This document shows positions 1-14,301 of a DNA stretch of 64,000 nucleotides, piece after piece (the first letter of the stretch is position 1; each line of letters opens with the position of its first letter). A program made the translations under genes and the position numbers. The stretch lies in the NCBI GenBank assembly GCA_008933995.1, contig WARS01000043.1, forward strand, positions 6,511,477 through 6,575,476, written 5' to 3'. A model generated the notes under the pieces. It was not told where the DNA came from. It worked only from the letters and a program-made list of their open reading frames with translations, and ran no database searches. Source of the DNA: Datnioides undecimradiatus. Taxonomy: Eukaryota > Chordata > Actinopteri > Lobotiformes > Datnioididae.

Positions 1-1436
1 GACATTAATGAACCATTAAAATGTTAATTAACCTCAGCTCTGCAACGAAACTCATCCAACTGTGTTTTTAGTTTTAAATGTTCTAATTTCCATTTTCACT
101 TTTACATGTGTTTCAGTAAACGTCAGGCCAGAGTTTAACTTCAACTGCAGATTAAAATGAAAAATCTGAAAGTTGACATATTATTACACATTAAACCTCC
201 CAACACTTTATAATTATATGCTTTTTTTATTTTGAATGGCTTTGAGATTGAGTTTTGTTCACACACCGTGACACAGACACAGTGTGTGGTTCAGCGTCCG
301 GCCACCGGAGGGCGCCGTGCTGTTTGTAATGTGCAGCAGCGTTTGCTCGGTGTCTCTGCAGAGCCACATGTTGTCTGAGCAGCACAAACAAACCTCTGAT
401 GTTAACTCTTTTCACAGCAGACGGAGGTGGAAGGAAACAGATCTCTATCAATTTGTCACGTGCTGACAAACAATCACTTACTGACAGATGAAGAGAAGAT
501 GCTCGGCGACGCCGTCTCTGCAGCGTTTCCTCGGAGTTTCAACTGTTTTTGAATCATGTTTGTTCTAATTATCAGGTGTGACAAGTAGAAAATAAGCCTT
601 CAGGAAGTTTTTCCTTCACAGAGCTGGAAAAACTGGGAAAATGAAGAGTTTCAGAAAAACAAAAGTAAAAATCCAGGTTTAAAATCAGATCAGAGACACG
701 TCGCAGAGCCTGAAGTCTGCTGCTCCTGCTGCAGAAGCACAGAAAAGTTCAAATGATTAAAAATACAGAAAATGAAAAGGTGCACAGTGTGAACAGGCAG
801 CTGATGCTGAGGGAGCAGGTTAGCATGTTAGCTCATTAGCTGCAGCCGTTCATTAACGGTGAGGAGTCACAGCTGAGTTTCAACCAACAGAAGCACAGAA
901 TCTGTGAAAACTCATCCAGATTAAATCAACGACTATTTCATTAATGTGAAATTATAAAATATGAGTAACCAGTGGTGAAATGTAACTGAGTACATTTACT
1001 CTGAGCAGCAGTAATATTATTTTCTGCTACTTTTAAAGGGAAGTATTGGGCTTGTTACTCCATTACATCGTCTGACGCTTCAGTTACTCTTCAGATTATG
1101 ATTTCACAGACGACTCGTGATCAGGAAAGAAATCATGATGCTTTGTTGTTGATTTAACTTCCTAAAGCACTGATTACCTGTTTACTGATCATGTTTGTGC
1201 ACTTATTAACTTCATCTTCCTGTTGTGATCGCTCTGTAATCTATGAAATAATTATTTGTGATATAAAACAGGAAAGAAGTCAAACACTGGTGGATGTTTG
1301 ACTCACTAATGAGACGATTTACTGAGGCTCAGTTTCAGACCTTTAATTAACATCATCATGACTGTGTGTGTGTGTGTCATCAGTATGTTTACTTACATTA
1401 ATGCCAGTTTATGAGTGTGTGAGAACCAGTGGAGTG
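1..1436. other. AT-rich non-coding DNA
   Basis: No supported gene. Short reading frames occur on both strands but with no coding bias or splice structure. A short TG run lies at about 1,365-1,377. Confidence 0.6.
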
Positions 1437-1660
1437 TATATTTACTGTGTGACAGAGTGTCATTAAGCCTCTCTCTCTCTCCTCCCTGCTATAAAGCCTG
1501 TCTCTCGGCCCGGCGGCGGCCCGGCGCTGAGTTATGACATTTTTGGCATAGCTGTGCTGCAGGTGAAAACACGTCGCTGTGAAATGCAGTTTAGCTAATG
1601 GTGCAGCTCCTGCAGCAATTTGTCCTCCACAACAGCACATAAATTACCGTTTAGGAGACG
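1437..1660. promoter_or_regulatory. possible conserved non-coding element
   Basis: Repeat-free, base-balanced stretch with TTATGACATTTTTGGCATAG and TTTAGCTAATGG, quite unlike the low-complexity surroundings. This is a judgement of texture only; cross-species alignment is needed. Confidence 0.25.
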
Positions 1661-2507
1661 AGTGCAGGCCCGCGGGGCTCCCCGACGCTGACTGACAGTT
1701 TGGGCAAGTACAGCTGAGGTTCTCAAACCGAGGAGGCTCCCCCGGGGTCCTGGACGGGATTCGAGGGAGTCCCCGTTTAAACTTCAGCTTTGATTTATAA
1801 GAACTTCAAAAATGACAGAACAGAGCCTTTAAGTTTCACCTTTAAATCCGTCAGACTGCTGTCTGATCCAGTCTGTCACACCTATATAAACTGTGCCAGA
1901 GCGGAGATCGACTTATTTAAATACTGTGGTTTTAATATAAAATGTATGGATGTAAATGTGAGAACTGAACCACCACAGGACATTTAATCTATGAGATATT
2001 CACAATGGAGCCCCGTAAACTTTATTAATCTGCAGCAAAACGTGGAAACTTCAGTAGTTTAGGTGATAACTCAGAACATGAAGAGGAAATATATAATATC
2101 GCAGTAATTTGGTAGTGACATAATCATTTATTTTGTTTTTGGAGTCGCAATTTTACACAAACTTTACACCAAAATTTATAAAATAAATGAATAAATAATT
2201 GGAAAAACTACAAGAAAAAGTTTCAAATATTTCAAAATTAAAATTTGATCCATAAGAAAAAAACATTCGAAAAAAATGATAATTTTTTAACTGTATTAAA
2301 GCCACAATATTTTATGATGAGAAATAACCTGTAGCAGCTAACGTAACAAATTTATAATTTTTTTATAATCTTTTTGTTTTTAAGCACAATTTTTAAAAAA
2401 AGTAAAATTACCAAAAGAAAGTCAGTTTGTGTTGGAAACTGTTTAAACATGTTTGGATTTATTCATTTCCCACAAAAGACAGTAAATAAAATAAAGATAA
2501 AGAAACT

Positions 2508-2572
2508 AGCATGTTAGACTGTTAGCATGTTAGCCCATTAGCATGTTAGCCTGTTAGCAAGCTACCCTGTAA
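2508..2572. repeat. short tandem TTAGC(C/A)TG-type repeat
   Basis: Six or so copies of a degenerate 9-11-base motif around GCATGTTAGC/CTGTTAGC. Similar motifs recur at 7.95-8.29, 32.86 and 39.79 kb. Confidence 0.7.
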
Positions 2573-3267
2573 CCACCTCTGTCACTTCCTGCTTTAAAAG
2601 ACCTTTAAACTGTGTAACTGTTAAGGTGGAGCCGGTGGTTAAGGTGGAACAGCTCCCAGTAATAATTCATTAATTACAGAATAATATATATTTTCCAGGC
2701 ATGGGCCCTTTCCACCCCGGTGCTGTTGGTTGAGTCACAGATGTGAGTACATCCTCGCTGACAGCCAATGAAAATGCTTTGTGTGTGTGTCACCGGCAGG
2801 TTCGTCGCTGTCAGCACCTCGCAGGCTGTGTGTTAGTGTCACAGAAACAAACAGAGTCAGTCAGACGTGACGAGATGACAGGAAGCACGGCGACGTCCGT
2901 TCAGAACTCCTGACAGTTGACTTCAGGACGTCTCCATCGTGTCGGAGATGAAAGGAGCCGACAGACGGCGGCGACGACCACCATGAGTTCCTGTGAGCAT
3001 TTCCTGTGGCGGGAATGTCGTCCAACCACGTCTCACTGCGACAGTCAGGAGTGAAACACGATGTGTAAGACGAAACACACCAGCTCCTCAGCTTCAGCGA
3101 TTAACAACACAAAAACACTCAGTTTTAATGCTCAGGACGAGCAACAGACGTTTCAACAGTGAAGAAACGTTGGAGCTGCTGTTTGATTGGACACAAGACT
3201 TAACTTAATGAGTCGTTAACAAGCGATGCACCATTATTATCAGGAGTCTGGTGTTAATGTAAAGCCT

Positions 3268-3610
3268 GTTTTGGTGAAGGCTCCATCTTCTCTTCCTTTG
3301 ATCGTTCCTCCTCTTCTTCACTCCTTTCCTTCATTCCTTCCTCTTTTTAATCCCTCTGCGCTTGTTCATTTCCTTCTTTCCTAATTCCTAACAGGAAGTT
3401 GCTTTAGAAAGAATCTTTTTCCTTTTACGTTGGTTCTTTTCTTTCAGACTTCATCCCTTGTTCCTTCTTTCTTCCAGCTCTCCATTCGTCCTGGGCCTCA
3501 TCTCGTCTTCCTTCAGTCCTTTCTTTCTTTCTTTTTTCGTTTCTTCCTTTGTTTGATTGATTCAGACCGGGTCCGGACGTGGACGCTTCTTCTCTTTCTG
3601 ATCTTTCTGC
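3268..3610. repeat. CT-rich low-complexity tract
   Basis: Plus strand is dominated by CTTTCCTTC-like sequence. The Phe/Leu/Ser reading frame here is a composition artefact. Confidence 0.7.
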
Positions 3611-6002
3611 TGTTTCACCGCGTTGAAGTTGTTCTGCTCCTGTGAGGCTGGAGTGTAAAGTTCTGCACAGACAGGTTTCTTCTCCTCCTCAGGAGCGACT
3701 CAAATCAGAAATACGACTCGATTATAAAGTGACACCTTGTATGTTCATGTGAAACACAAGCAGCATCACGGGGACGACTCAGCAGGGTGTTTACAGGGAC
3801 GCTGATGGACGATGTGTCTCGGCAGGACCTCGGCCATCACCCGGCTCTCCGTGCAAATGGCCTCCGCGTCTCCGCGCTAAAAATGAACATTTCAATATGT
3901 AGCTGGTTTCATCGCAGGCAAGTCCGCAGATGTCCAAAGGTCCACCAGTGTTTGGTGAAGTCAAAGTCCCAAATGAGAAGCGGTGAAGTGAAGGATGTTT
4001 CTGCTCTGCAGCACTTTCTTTTGTTCTCTCTCGTCCAGAACCCAACGCCTCTCGTCCATTTCATCAGCGACTAGTTTCAAAAGTTACTTTCCTGCATCAG
4101 ATGTCACCTCATCGAGTCCAGTTTCTGTTAAAGTACTGAAAGCATCCTTCAAACTGGCTTCGCACATGGGTTTGGAGTAGATGTGGCACGTTTATGAGCC
4201 GGAGACACCAAACAGACTCAAAGGTCAAACAATGGCTAAGGTCGACTGACAATGGTCGGATCAAAAAGTTGCACTTGAACACACCACAAAGATGACAGGC
4301 AGCGTTCAATGAGCACAAAAGGAAGTGACTCTCCAGGCCAGCAGGCGGCGCTAGTCTGTGTTCGTCATTTGAAAAGGGGAAAGCAGATGACCTGCGACTG
4401 TAAGCGACAGTAACTGTAACAGCAGATATCTAATGGAGAATCTGTCTGATGAGAAGCTGGAAACGACTCTGACGGTCTTTTTGTCTCTTGGTTGTGAAGA
4501 AGAAGCTGCATCAGATGAAACCTCCTGATCCACCAAAGTCCAACAGCAGGTGACGGTGCAGGACACGGCCAGGTTACCTTTTCTCTGCTGCAGGACGAAC
4601 TTCAGTGTTTTACTCTGAAACACAGGATTCTTGATTAACATGAAACAAAAACACGAGCGAAGATGTTTGGAGACGTTTTAGTTAAATGGCCCGTGTCCTG
4701 GTGTTCTCACTCTGAACGGACATTTATGTTTCTACTTAATAGTTTTTTTTATTTTTTACCAAATGTACATTATGATCTACTTTTCTTCTTTTATAGTCTT
4801 GACTGTTATTGTGAAAACAGGAAAAGCACATTCAGTAAAACCGTCGATCATCATCAAACTCATCTTTCTGTTTTTCCTCTTTTCTTCAGACGACCATGAG
4901 CACAGCGAACGCGCGGTCGACATGGCGGGCCGGCGGGCGGGTAAACAAACAGTGACGAGCAGGGAGGCGATTAGCAGCTAATTGTCTTCACTGGGGAACC
5001 GTTATGGCCTCAGTTAAAGCCTGTAAAGTCCCAGAGCCTGGGGGGTGGAAACATACGCTGCTACAGGAAGAGCCCAGGGGCACAGAGGAGGACTCATACC
5101 CCCAACACACACACACACACCTTCACCTGGACGCACACACCTGACTGAGAACACACACATACACACACACACACTGATGTTTAAGTGAGAAGAAAAGCAT
5201 GAGTGTCCCTCAGCAGCACACACACGCACCGACAAAGGGAGTGTCTATCACCAACACACACACACAGAGACTCACCTGAGCAGCCCCCCCATGACACCTG
5301 TCAACACTTTAGGTGTGGAATAAACATCCTCTGAGCTCGTCCAGCAGGTAAAGTCTGCAGATCAAAGAGAAACTGTGACAGGACTGAGCTCAGATCAGCT
5401 TCCAGACCAAAGCCAGCGATGTCAATCCTCAGTATAGACGGGATCAGTGCCTGACGGGTTCGTACGAAGTGTTCGACGGAGCGCAGACGCTGTTGCACGC
5501 CGTCTACACCTTTGTGATGTCATAACAAGACCAAAACAAGATCAAACCAATGAGAGCACTCAGAGGAATAAACAAGATCAGATCAAAACAGAAACAAACT
5601 TTGATTCAGTGTTAACTTTACAGTCCAAACCCAAATGACCCCTCACTCTGCATCATCACGGCCTCGCTCACCTCGCTCTGCATGTGACTCACTGTCTGAG
5701 ACAGTTTGAAGTTTGAAACATACATAAACAACTTATTTGGTCATTCATACACTACAGATGTTATTGTAAACAAACACTTTCCTTTTTTATATATATCATA
5801 TATATATTAATATATTTATATCCCTTCAGAGCAGGGAGTTGGTCTTCTCTCTGAAGCTAAAAGTGATTGATGAGACTCAGCAGGAAGTCGAAGCTTCATT
5901 AAACTTAGTTAAATTTAGTGAATCTGCCAAGTTGTCCTTGTTCCTGTCGTCTTTTCTTTCTCTCTCTCGAGGTTGAACCTGATTGCCGTCACTGTCTGAT
6001 GC

Positions 6003-6230
6003 TCCTCGTTAATTTGCTCGTTTCACTGCTCCATAAATAAAAGGTTGTCTCCACTTCCTGCCGCCTGACAGCTCTGCCCACCTCCAGCAATCCACCTGAC
6101 GAGGGGCTTTACGGCTACTTAGGTGGTAATATATCATGCCGGATACCACAGGTGTCTTCCTAAAGTGGTCTGGATCAGATAAGAACCGACCTCCTCCCCT
6201 TTCACGCCTCCCACACTTCAGCCTCCCCTC
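6003..6230. promoter_or_regulatory. possible conserved non-coding element
   Basis: Repeat-free stretch with TCGTTAATTTGCTCG, CCATAAATAAAAGG and GGTGGTAATATATCATGCC, typical of developmental enhancers. Inferred from sequence texture only. Confidence 0.28.
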
Positions 6231-8665
6231 CCTCCACCTCCATACACTCAAAAAGTCAAAGAGCTCTGGGAACCTTCAGGTGATCTCCTGGTGTAACCAC
6301 ATCTCTGATCAGATCAGCATCTAAAGCTGTGTTTCCACTGAGTTCGATACACATTTGAATTATCTGAATGACATTATTATGTTGGTGAGAGATGTGGATG
6401 GGACCAACAGATCTGCACTAATCTGTCCTGTTTGTTCTTTACCTACCTGGCAAACTTACCTGTGACTTAAAGGTGGATCTAGAGACACTGCTGTCCCCTG
6501 ATTGAGTCATTTTATTCATTCCTAAATTTTTGGGACATTTGACGTTTCTCTGCGTTGTTGGTGAACAGGAAGCACAACGTGGGCAGGATGAGGTGGTGTT
6601 AACACCGTAAGGCTGCACATGGCTTCCACTGCACGTCTGAGCAGCGCAGAGTAAAACATTAAAAGCTCAGAACCACAAGAAGATCATGCAGAAAGGTCGG
6701 GGTGGTTCAACATGATGGAGGTCATCTACGTCTATCGACTGGGACACACATTTGCTGAAGTCTGCGGTGGAAGCAGGTGGTAAGTTTTAGTTCCTCACTC
6801 TGTTACAGGCTTTATTTACTGTTAATTACCACTTTAAAACAATTAACTCTGTAAACCTTTGAATAATCTTTATTTAGGCTTCTGTGCTGGCCTTTTTTCA
6901 AGCTACCTGCTAACTAGCAACTCGTTATGTGCTGCTGTTCCACAAAACATGTCCAGGGTTTAAGGTCATGTGCTTACAGGTTTGTACCGTACCAAAAATA
7001 TTTGTTGGACACACTGTTTCAGACACGAAGATACGTGATGTGACACGGTTATTGTTGCTATGGTGAAACCGCATCCACAAAGAACCCGGTCACGTTCCCA
7101 GAGGAGCTCCTGCACTAAGACACTGTTTGTTTTCCCTCAGTTAAGATTGGTTTTCCTCAGCTTTAAGGATGTTTGTTCCATCGAGGAATGAAAGTTCCTG
7201 CAAACATCATGACCTCCTGATGCCATAATCATGTTTTCTGGTTGTAGATAATGAAACTCTACTATTGGCACACGGCTGTCAAACCCCAAACCAACCCAGA
7301 CAACTGCCTGTGTTGGCATGCAACGGACCCTCCTGGTTGAACCTTTATTTTTCAGAGTGAAGCGCAGACCACTGCAGGAAGGAAATGTGAAAATAATGAT
7401 ATATGTAAGCAGACAGAAGAAGCCTGATAGTAAATTTACAGACAGATGGAAAGAGAGACAGACGATGCACCTCGAGCTAACTGCACGGTGGTATGTTGCC
7501 TAACATGTGACTGGAGTGAAACTAGGTTGTAGGTCTTCATACTTGTCGTGGATAATAACAGGTGTTTGAGCAGAACGATGAGTCGATGATGGCAGCAGGA
7601 GACATTTTCTTTCTCTGAGGAAGGAGGGATGCATTGGCATTTTGAAGTGTAAACTGGTCGTGACAAGCGGCCATAAATTACTCTTTAAAACATCCATTAA
7701 AACTCATCTGACACAAATAGTCACTGATGCCATCTATCAACATACCTGGCTGACAGCAGTGTGATGAATTTGATGTTTTTGGACGCAACACAATGTGGAG
7801 AAGTCAGAGAGACATGAGCTGGCGATCGGATAAATAATGTTGTTAATGACTCAGCGATTACAAAACTGCTCAACATGCCAGGGCTGTAAACCTGCCGGGA
7901 TGCAGGGACAACCTAATGCAGGAAACACACACACAGTGTAGTGATGTAGTTAGCTTGCATGGCTAGTTTTAGAGCTACTGGAGCTGGCAAGTTAATGTTA
8001 ACTTTAGCTGCAGCAAGCTAATGTGGCAAGCTAATGCTAATATTAGCTGTAGCCACATAGTGGAGTTGATTGTGTTAATGTGGGTATATTGGAGAAAGAT
8101 GGATTTTATCCCAACAATAAACTAAACAATAGTCAAGCTAGCTGGTAGGTTGAGGTTTAGTAGCACTGCAGTTGCTGGCTGTAGAGCTACTGCAGCTGGA
8201 AAGCTAACGGTTAGCTGAACCACGATAACCAGTTAGCTTTTCACTACCACTTAGCAAGCTACACTTAGCTTGAACCAGAAAATGTTAACAAAGACATGCA
8301 TGTTCTGACTCCTGTCTGCTAACTGTTTATACAATAGCCTTTTTCATTTTCCCTGAAAAGTTTAAACCGCCAGATGCTTTTTGACAAAACCGCCCAGCGT
8401 AGCATTCAGCGCTCTGACTGGCCAGCCATCTAAATGGTAACGAAGTAGCTTGAACTGTATGCCAACCAAGCCTTGTCATGAAAACAACTGGGATCCATAC
8501 TGTTACAGCTGCTGTAGCTAGCAAGCAGAGGGCAGATGTAATGCTAACAGTTCCGTCGGCAGCAAACTCCTGTAAACACGAGCTGAAGCTGAAGACACGT
8601 AACGTGCACGAGGCAGCAGGTTTTCTGTCCATCAGTAAAATACAACCTGTCATTTAACATTACAA

Positions 8666-8708
<43 letters not shown>

Positions 8709-9487
8709 CCCTTTAGCAGAGGAAGCGTCATGCCAAATGCCAATCACGTATCTGTGTGGTATGTAAAGCTGACAGCACACACCTCGTTTGTTCTGGAGCC
8801 GACCCAGCAGTCTGAGTGTGTGAAACAGGATCACAATGAACCAGGGTGTGACTTTTCTTTATACGCCTGTCCATCAGTAGATTGAAGAATGTTAATCGCA
8901 TGATAAACTAACCCCCGTTTTCACGTTCGGATGAAATGATTATGCTTACAGATGAAAATGTAGCCCTCATCTGTAAATTGCTGCTCTGTGGGAACATCAG
9001 GGCGCAGCACCTTTACAAAAGACTCATGTCAGTTGGATCTAAATAAAGCCTACATATAAAACACACATTAACAACTGGTTGCTTAAATGACACATATAAA
9101 TCATCACTGGTGTTAGATGAACATCACCTGTGTGTAACTCCGAGCCTTCTCAGGTGTAACACTGGCAGGTTAAAAAGGAAATGGATGAAATCATTATTTA
9201 AACAAAGTTCATTTGAAAAAAGAAAATTATAAATTATTTTGCCTTGTATGAAATTAGCAAAATATGTGCAAGGCAGCACATTCATGCATATCTGTAGGTA
9301 CTTTACTGTAGGTACTAAAGTGATTCATTGAGTCATACTCAAAAAACATGCATAATATAATTATATTTATGAATAATAAATACGCAATACATTAGAAACG
9401 ATTAAATATGCACAGTATTCTGTTTGTAAACACAGTCATTTATTTACTGTATATAGGTCGTGTGTAGAAAGCATAGATTGTCTAAAA
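6231..9487. other. intergenic DNA, no supported gene
   Basis: Contains a GCTAGC/AGCTAA-rich stretch (about 7,950-8,290) made of degenerate TTAGC words and a pure TG array at 8,668-8,703. No coding region recognised. Confidence 0.55.
8668..8703. repeat. (TG)n microsatellite
   Basis: Pure GTGTGT over 36 bases. Confidence 0.95.
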
Positions 9488-9975
9488 TCATGGGCGGAGC
9501 CAGTGTGATGTCACCCAAAGGTTCCAGCAGAGCAACTGAAGCTTGGTGTGTGGTGGAGCTGGACGTAAGACATTTTGGTAGTGTGTGATGTCGCCTAACT
9601 CCCTGCTAATCCAAACAATAGGCAAAGAGGTGTCAGGTGGGCGGTGGTGAGGCGGGGCCGAATGACGCATGGTTGCTGAAACACAGCAGACAGCTGGCGG
9701 ATAGCTGTCAGTCAAAGAAGCCCCGCCCCTTAATTCTGCATAACTTTAGGTGTTAATCTGATTTAAAGGAGTGAGTTCTATATAAGTTCAGCCCGTACAG
9801 TCGTCATGAACGGGGAAACTAGCTGCAGAGACCAAACTGTTGTTTGTACCAGGCTGTAAACATGTTTACTGCTGCATTTTAACATGGGGGTCTATGGGGA
9901 CTGACTCGCTGCTGGAGCCTCTGGTGGACGCTCAGGGAACTGCAGCTCTGACGCTTCCTGTTGTTGTTCTGTCCA
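9488..9975. mobile_element. interspersed repeat common in teleost genomes (non-autonomous, class unknown)
   Basis: The stretch includes GGGCGGAGCCAGTGTGATGT, CCAGGCTGTAAACATGTTTA and TTTTAACATGGGGGTCTATG, followed by GGACTGACTCGCTGCTGGAG. I recall this block as a very common dispersed repeat in ray-finned fish genomes. No protein is encoded; terminal repeats were not resolved, so class and exact ends are uncertain. Confidence 0.6.
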
Positions 9976-10649
9976 GTTATAATCTGATATAATCAGGCTC
10001 CACTGAGAGTGAGCTAAAGGTAAATCTGAAATTTGAAGCAATAGATGAAACGTGTAAAGAAACATTTCCTCCTCTAAATGCTGGTTTCCACTCGTGCTAA
10101 GCTAACGTGGCTTGCTTTTTAAATTTTCACGTTTACATGGATGACTGCCCATTAACACTGACTTAACATTAGCAAGTTTAGCAAGCACAGCTAACTTTAG
10201 CAAACACTGGGACTTTCCGTGGCATCAGGAGCAGGGTGGTGCCTTCACATGTGAAAACAAAACACACATTTTATTGCTGTCTTTTTATTTTTAAGATCCA
10301 TTTTTATCTTGTCAGTGTCTCGTTTCAGTCATAGAAAACAAACGTTCTTCGTCATCATTTTGGAAATGATCTCAGTTTCAGAGACCAGTGACCACCATCG
10401 TTTACAGTGTGAGCTGGGTTACATCTATGGATACATGTGCACTTCATGGGTAAAATATATTTATGTAAATTAGTGTGTATGTTTTAAGCACTTGTGTGTC
10501 TGCTCTGTTGTGTGTGTGTGTGTGTGTGTCAGCCAGCTTCATGCAGTCTGCATCACAGATGGGCGAGCGACTTGATACCCTCCTTAACTCAAGACGTGTC
10601 AGAGAGAGAACAAAAAGAACGACAGAGCAGGAGCGAAAGTGAGAAAGAT

Positions 10650-10650
<1 letters not shown>

Positions 10651-10696
<46 letters not shown>

Positions 10697-10714
10697 ATGC
10701 ATGCGTGTGTGTGT
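10651..10714. repeat. (TG)n microsatellite with GCGCATGCATGC interruption
   Basis: GTGTGT array running into GCGCATGCATGCGTGTGTGT; alternating purine-pyrimidine throughout. Confidence 0.95.
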
Positions 10715-11800
10715 CTGTTAATTGAGAGAGCAGCCATCAGTTCAGGTTGAACCCCTTTACTTCCTTATGAATGTTGCAGCAGCAGCACCCTCGAGTGTCA
10801 CCAGGGACAGACAGGAGGTGTGTGTGTGTGTGTGTGAGTGAGTGTGTAGGTGGCGGTGGGGGTGAAGGCAGAGCACCGCCCTCGGCCGTTGGAGGTGAGA
10901 AGAGCTAATTCTGAGTTAAATGATCTGGCACTTTACAAAATACACGACAATTACACAGATAATTATACTAAGACTTCACACAGAGCCCACGGGTCACAAT
11001 TAACATGGGCTACACACACACACACACACACACACACATTCCTGCCAGGTGTGCACAGACCTACTGCTGAGCTGAGTGTTGCATTGTGTACTGATTTGTC
11101 TGCATGTGTAACACACAGTTAATATGTGCAGATAAACACGTAAGTACAAAGTGTATTCATGCTGTATGTTCACCAGACAAAGACATGTTTATAAAGTAAG
11201 AACTCTCACTCTGCCGACTTCTGCTTGGTCACATTGCATGAACTGAAATTATGGAAAATGAGCTAATGTATTATCATCTCATATCATCGCTAAGTTGTGT
11301 TAGCATGTTAGCATGTCACATGGAGTCTTCACTCTGTTTCAGCTGTTTCTGTTCTCCGGCAGGTCCTCTGTACCATGACCTGGGTGAATAGTGGATTCTG
11401 ATAGGCTGCGGGGTGTCCATCACTTCGACCAGTGGACCAATCAAACTGTGTCTCCACTTTTCTTAATTAATGTGCCCGCTAGTTGCCGGCCTGTGTCTGA
11501 TGAGTAACCATAGCAACAGAACATGTTAACGAGCTAATGGAGGTAAACAAAAACAAGTGAGCAATTTAGCTAGCATAACGTTAGCTAAGTGAAGCAAAGT
11601 GAGTTCAGTAGAAAGGACCTATGTTTAGCTAATGCTAACTAAACAGTAAACAAAGACTATTTAAAGTCCCAAACTACTTCAAAACACAAAATGTCATGAA
11701 CAGTACAGGTTTCTACAATAAGTGAAACCTTGAGGAGCAGCAATGATGATCACAGCTGACACCTAACAAGATCCCAGCATGCCACTCAAACCACTAATAC

Positions 11801-11803
<3 letters not shown>

Positions 11804-11840
<37 letters not shown>
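11804..11840. repeat. (TG)n microsatellite
   Basis: Pure TG array of about 37 bases. Confidence 0.95.
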
Positions 11841-11842
<2 letters not shown>

Positions 11843-12789
11843 CTTCCAGACAATCAAAGAACATCATGTCTACATGTGTTGACATCATGTGTAGACATAT
11901 ACTGTACATGTTGGTTCACCTCTTCCTGTTGCTGTAACTATGGATTTTGGTTTGTGTGTGTGTGTGTGTGTATGTGTGTGTGTCTGGTAACTGTCTCCTC
12001 TCAGCCATCTGTACCTGCAGCTTGGCTTCCATCATTAACCAAACCACAGTGATGTCATCAGGGACCAACAGACAGCAGCTGCTTCCACACACACACACAC
12101 ACACACACACACAATGTGAGGTAATAATTAAGTCGTGATACTCGACTCGACACCAACTGACGAGCAGCCATGATTTCTCTTCTCATGACCCAGGCTGAAG
12201 GTTCCAGCAGATTAGGAGGTGGTGACGCCGTTTTACCTGTTCATCTACCTGTAGCAGCAGTAGGAACCAAAGCACTCAGGTGCATCATGGGAAATGTAGG
12301 ATTCAGTGGTTTTTGAGTAAATGATGACATTTGTGCAGCTCAGATTCAGACCGCTCTGTTGTTCAGCTGTTGTTTCATCAAGCTAAATCGAACCCAGATC
12401 AGTTTAAATCAATTTTAGCGAGTGTAAGCACAGTGGACAGCAGCACGACTCAGCACTCTGATGTAAAATGACGAACACGGGCAGGAGTCTCTCGATGGAC
12501 TGTCGGCTCAGCAGCGACCTGCTGATGCGTCTCCAGGGAACAATCAGCTGGTGGACGCCGCCGACTGTCGCTCTGCGTATTTAAGCTGCTGCTACACACC
12601 TGAACTCTGTCTCAGACTGAACTCAGATCAGTGGAAATCACTGTAACTCAGTCAACAGCTGCTCGTCCCAAACACAGGACCATTCAGAACTGGTCCTGGT
12701 CCTGGAGGACTCAGTCTGGTCCTGGGTCCTGGTTGTGTACTCTGCAGTGTTATGTGTGTGTTTCGAGTTCGCTGCAGTTGTTTTCTTAT

Positions 12790-12920
12790 GTCATTGTTGA
12801 GCTGTGTTGTTGTTGTGTCGTTGTGTTGCTGTTGTGTTGTTGTTGTGTCATTGTTGTGTTGGTGTTGTTGTGTTGTTGTTGTTGTGTCATTGCTGAGTTG
12901 TTGTTGTCTTGTTGCTGTGT
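12790..12920. repeat. degenerate GTT/GTTGTGTTG tandem repeat
   Basis: Imperfect GTTGTTGTGTTGTTGT-like units; reads as Cys/Val/Leu on plus and Thr/Gln/His on minus, both artefactual. Confidence 0.85.
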
Positions 12921-13491
12921 AACGTCCTGATCTTGGAGCTGTTGCCGTTTGATTTGTGAAGCTGCAGCAGAAAAAAAACAAGTTGTTGATTGTAACTGGG
13001 CCTAAATATGACTGAGTGTGACAGCGTGTGTGTGTGTGTCTGTGTGTGTGTGTGTGTATGTGTGTGTCAGTGTGTGTGTGCGTGTCATTGTCTCATTGTG
13101 TTTGTGAGTTGTAGACAGTTTTTTTTAACCGTGCATCACTTGTGATTCATTTGCAGTTTACTCGCTCTGTGAGAACCGGAGGCGTCGACTTCACTTCCAC
13201 CGCGGGGCCGAAACATGTTGCCGTGACATATTTCAGCGCGCCGCCGTGCCAAACACGCCCCGACACAAGGCGGCCATTGTTTTCCCACGCTGCGTCGTGT
13301 TTTCACAGCGGCGTTGTTGTTGTTGTTCGATGGAGTTGTTTGCAGGACGGCGGCTCTGGTTTAACGTGACACATGCTGCTGAGAGACGTGTGTGTGTGTG
13401 TGTGTGTGTCGGGCATCGAGGTCAGAGGTCGTTAATCAGTTTGTTGCTCGTTAGATTCATTAGAGTCAAGGTTACAAATGGAGCTTTTCTG

Positions 13492-13492
<1 letters not shown>

Positions 13493-13538
<46 letters not shown>
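13493..13538. repeat. (TG)n microsatellite
   Basis: Pure TG array of about 45 bases. Confidence 0.95.
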
Positions 13539-13540
<2 letters not shown>

Positions 13541-14222
13541 ATTTGATTGGCTGGATTGCATCATGTGATGTACCTCTAACACATCTGCTCTCTGAGCTCT
13601 CAGCGCTGCAAAGTCTCAAAATCACAAACAGTGGCATAAAGTAACTGGGGACTTTTACTCTTACTCTTCTGCCACCTTTATCTGATAAGTTACTTTGCAG
13701 TCAATCATTATTCACTGTTACTGATCAGACTTTATTGATCCGCTGCAGTTGTTACAATCAGCTGCAGCTTCAACATGATCTACCAATAATTTAATAAGTG
13801 TTTAATGTTTATCATTTGTGTATTTGTGCGTTTGTACTTTGGTGTTACTACTTTACTGAAGTACTTTCAATGCTGCGTTCAGGAGCACAGGAAGTTTCAT
13901 TGTTCATTCATAAACTGTCTTTCTTCTTCTTTTGTTCCTCCACATGAAACCGGACCCTCCCTCCATCGTCCGTCCTCCCACCATGTCTCGTTATCGCCCT
14001 CGGGTCTCAGGGATTCATTTAAATGTTCCCTGATGGTGCGTCGTGTTTTAATGAGACACAGTTTTAAAGAGAAGAAACAGCAGAATCGTCCTTTAACTGA
14101 ATGTCTGAGGCCGTCTGAGTCGTCAGGATGCCAGAGTCGAACGTGTAGTTGGCCGTCACGTTCGGCACTAATGAGTCTCCATATCACCTAATTGTCCGAC
14201 AAACTGTTCCTTTAATATCCGC

Positions 14223-14225
<3 letters not shown>

Positions 14226-14263
<38 letters not shown>

Positions 14264-14301
14264 TGTGTGTGTGTGTGTGAGTGTGTGTGTGTGTGTGTGT
14301 G
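14226..14301. repeat. (TG)n microsatellite with GAGT interruptions
   Basis: About 76 bases of TG with two GAGTG interruptions. Confidence 0.95.

Larger units (their letters stand above)
1661..6002. other. intergenic DNA, no supported gene
   Basis: AT-rich from 2.0-2.5 kb, a short TTAGCATG repeat (2,508-2,572), a CT-rich stretch (3,268-3,610) and CA runs (5,103-5,176). The reading frames around 3.8-4.6 kb overlap on both strands and have no recognisable product. Confidence 0.55.

Noticed and set aside
13805..14191. 128-residue plus-strand frame
   Set aside because: Minus strand is equally open, no domain, no codon bias.
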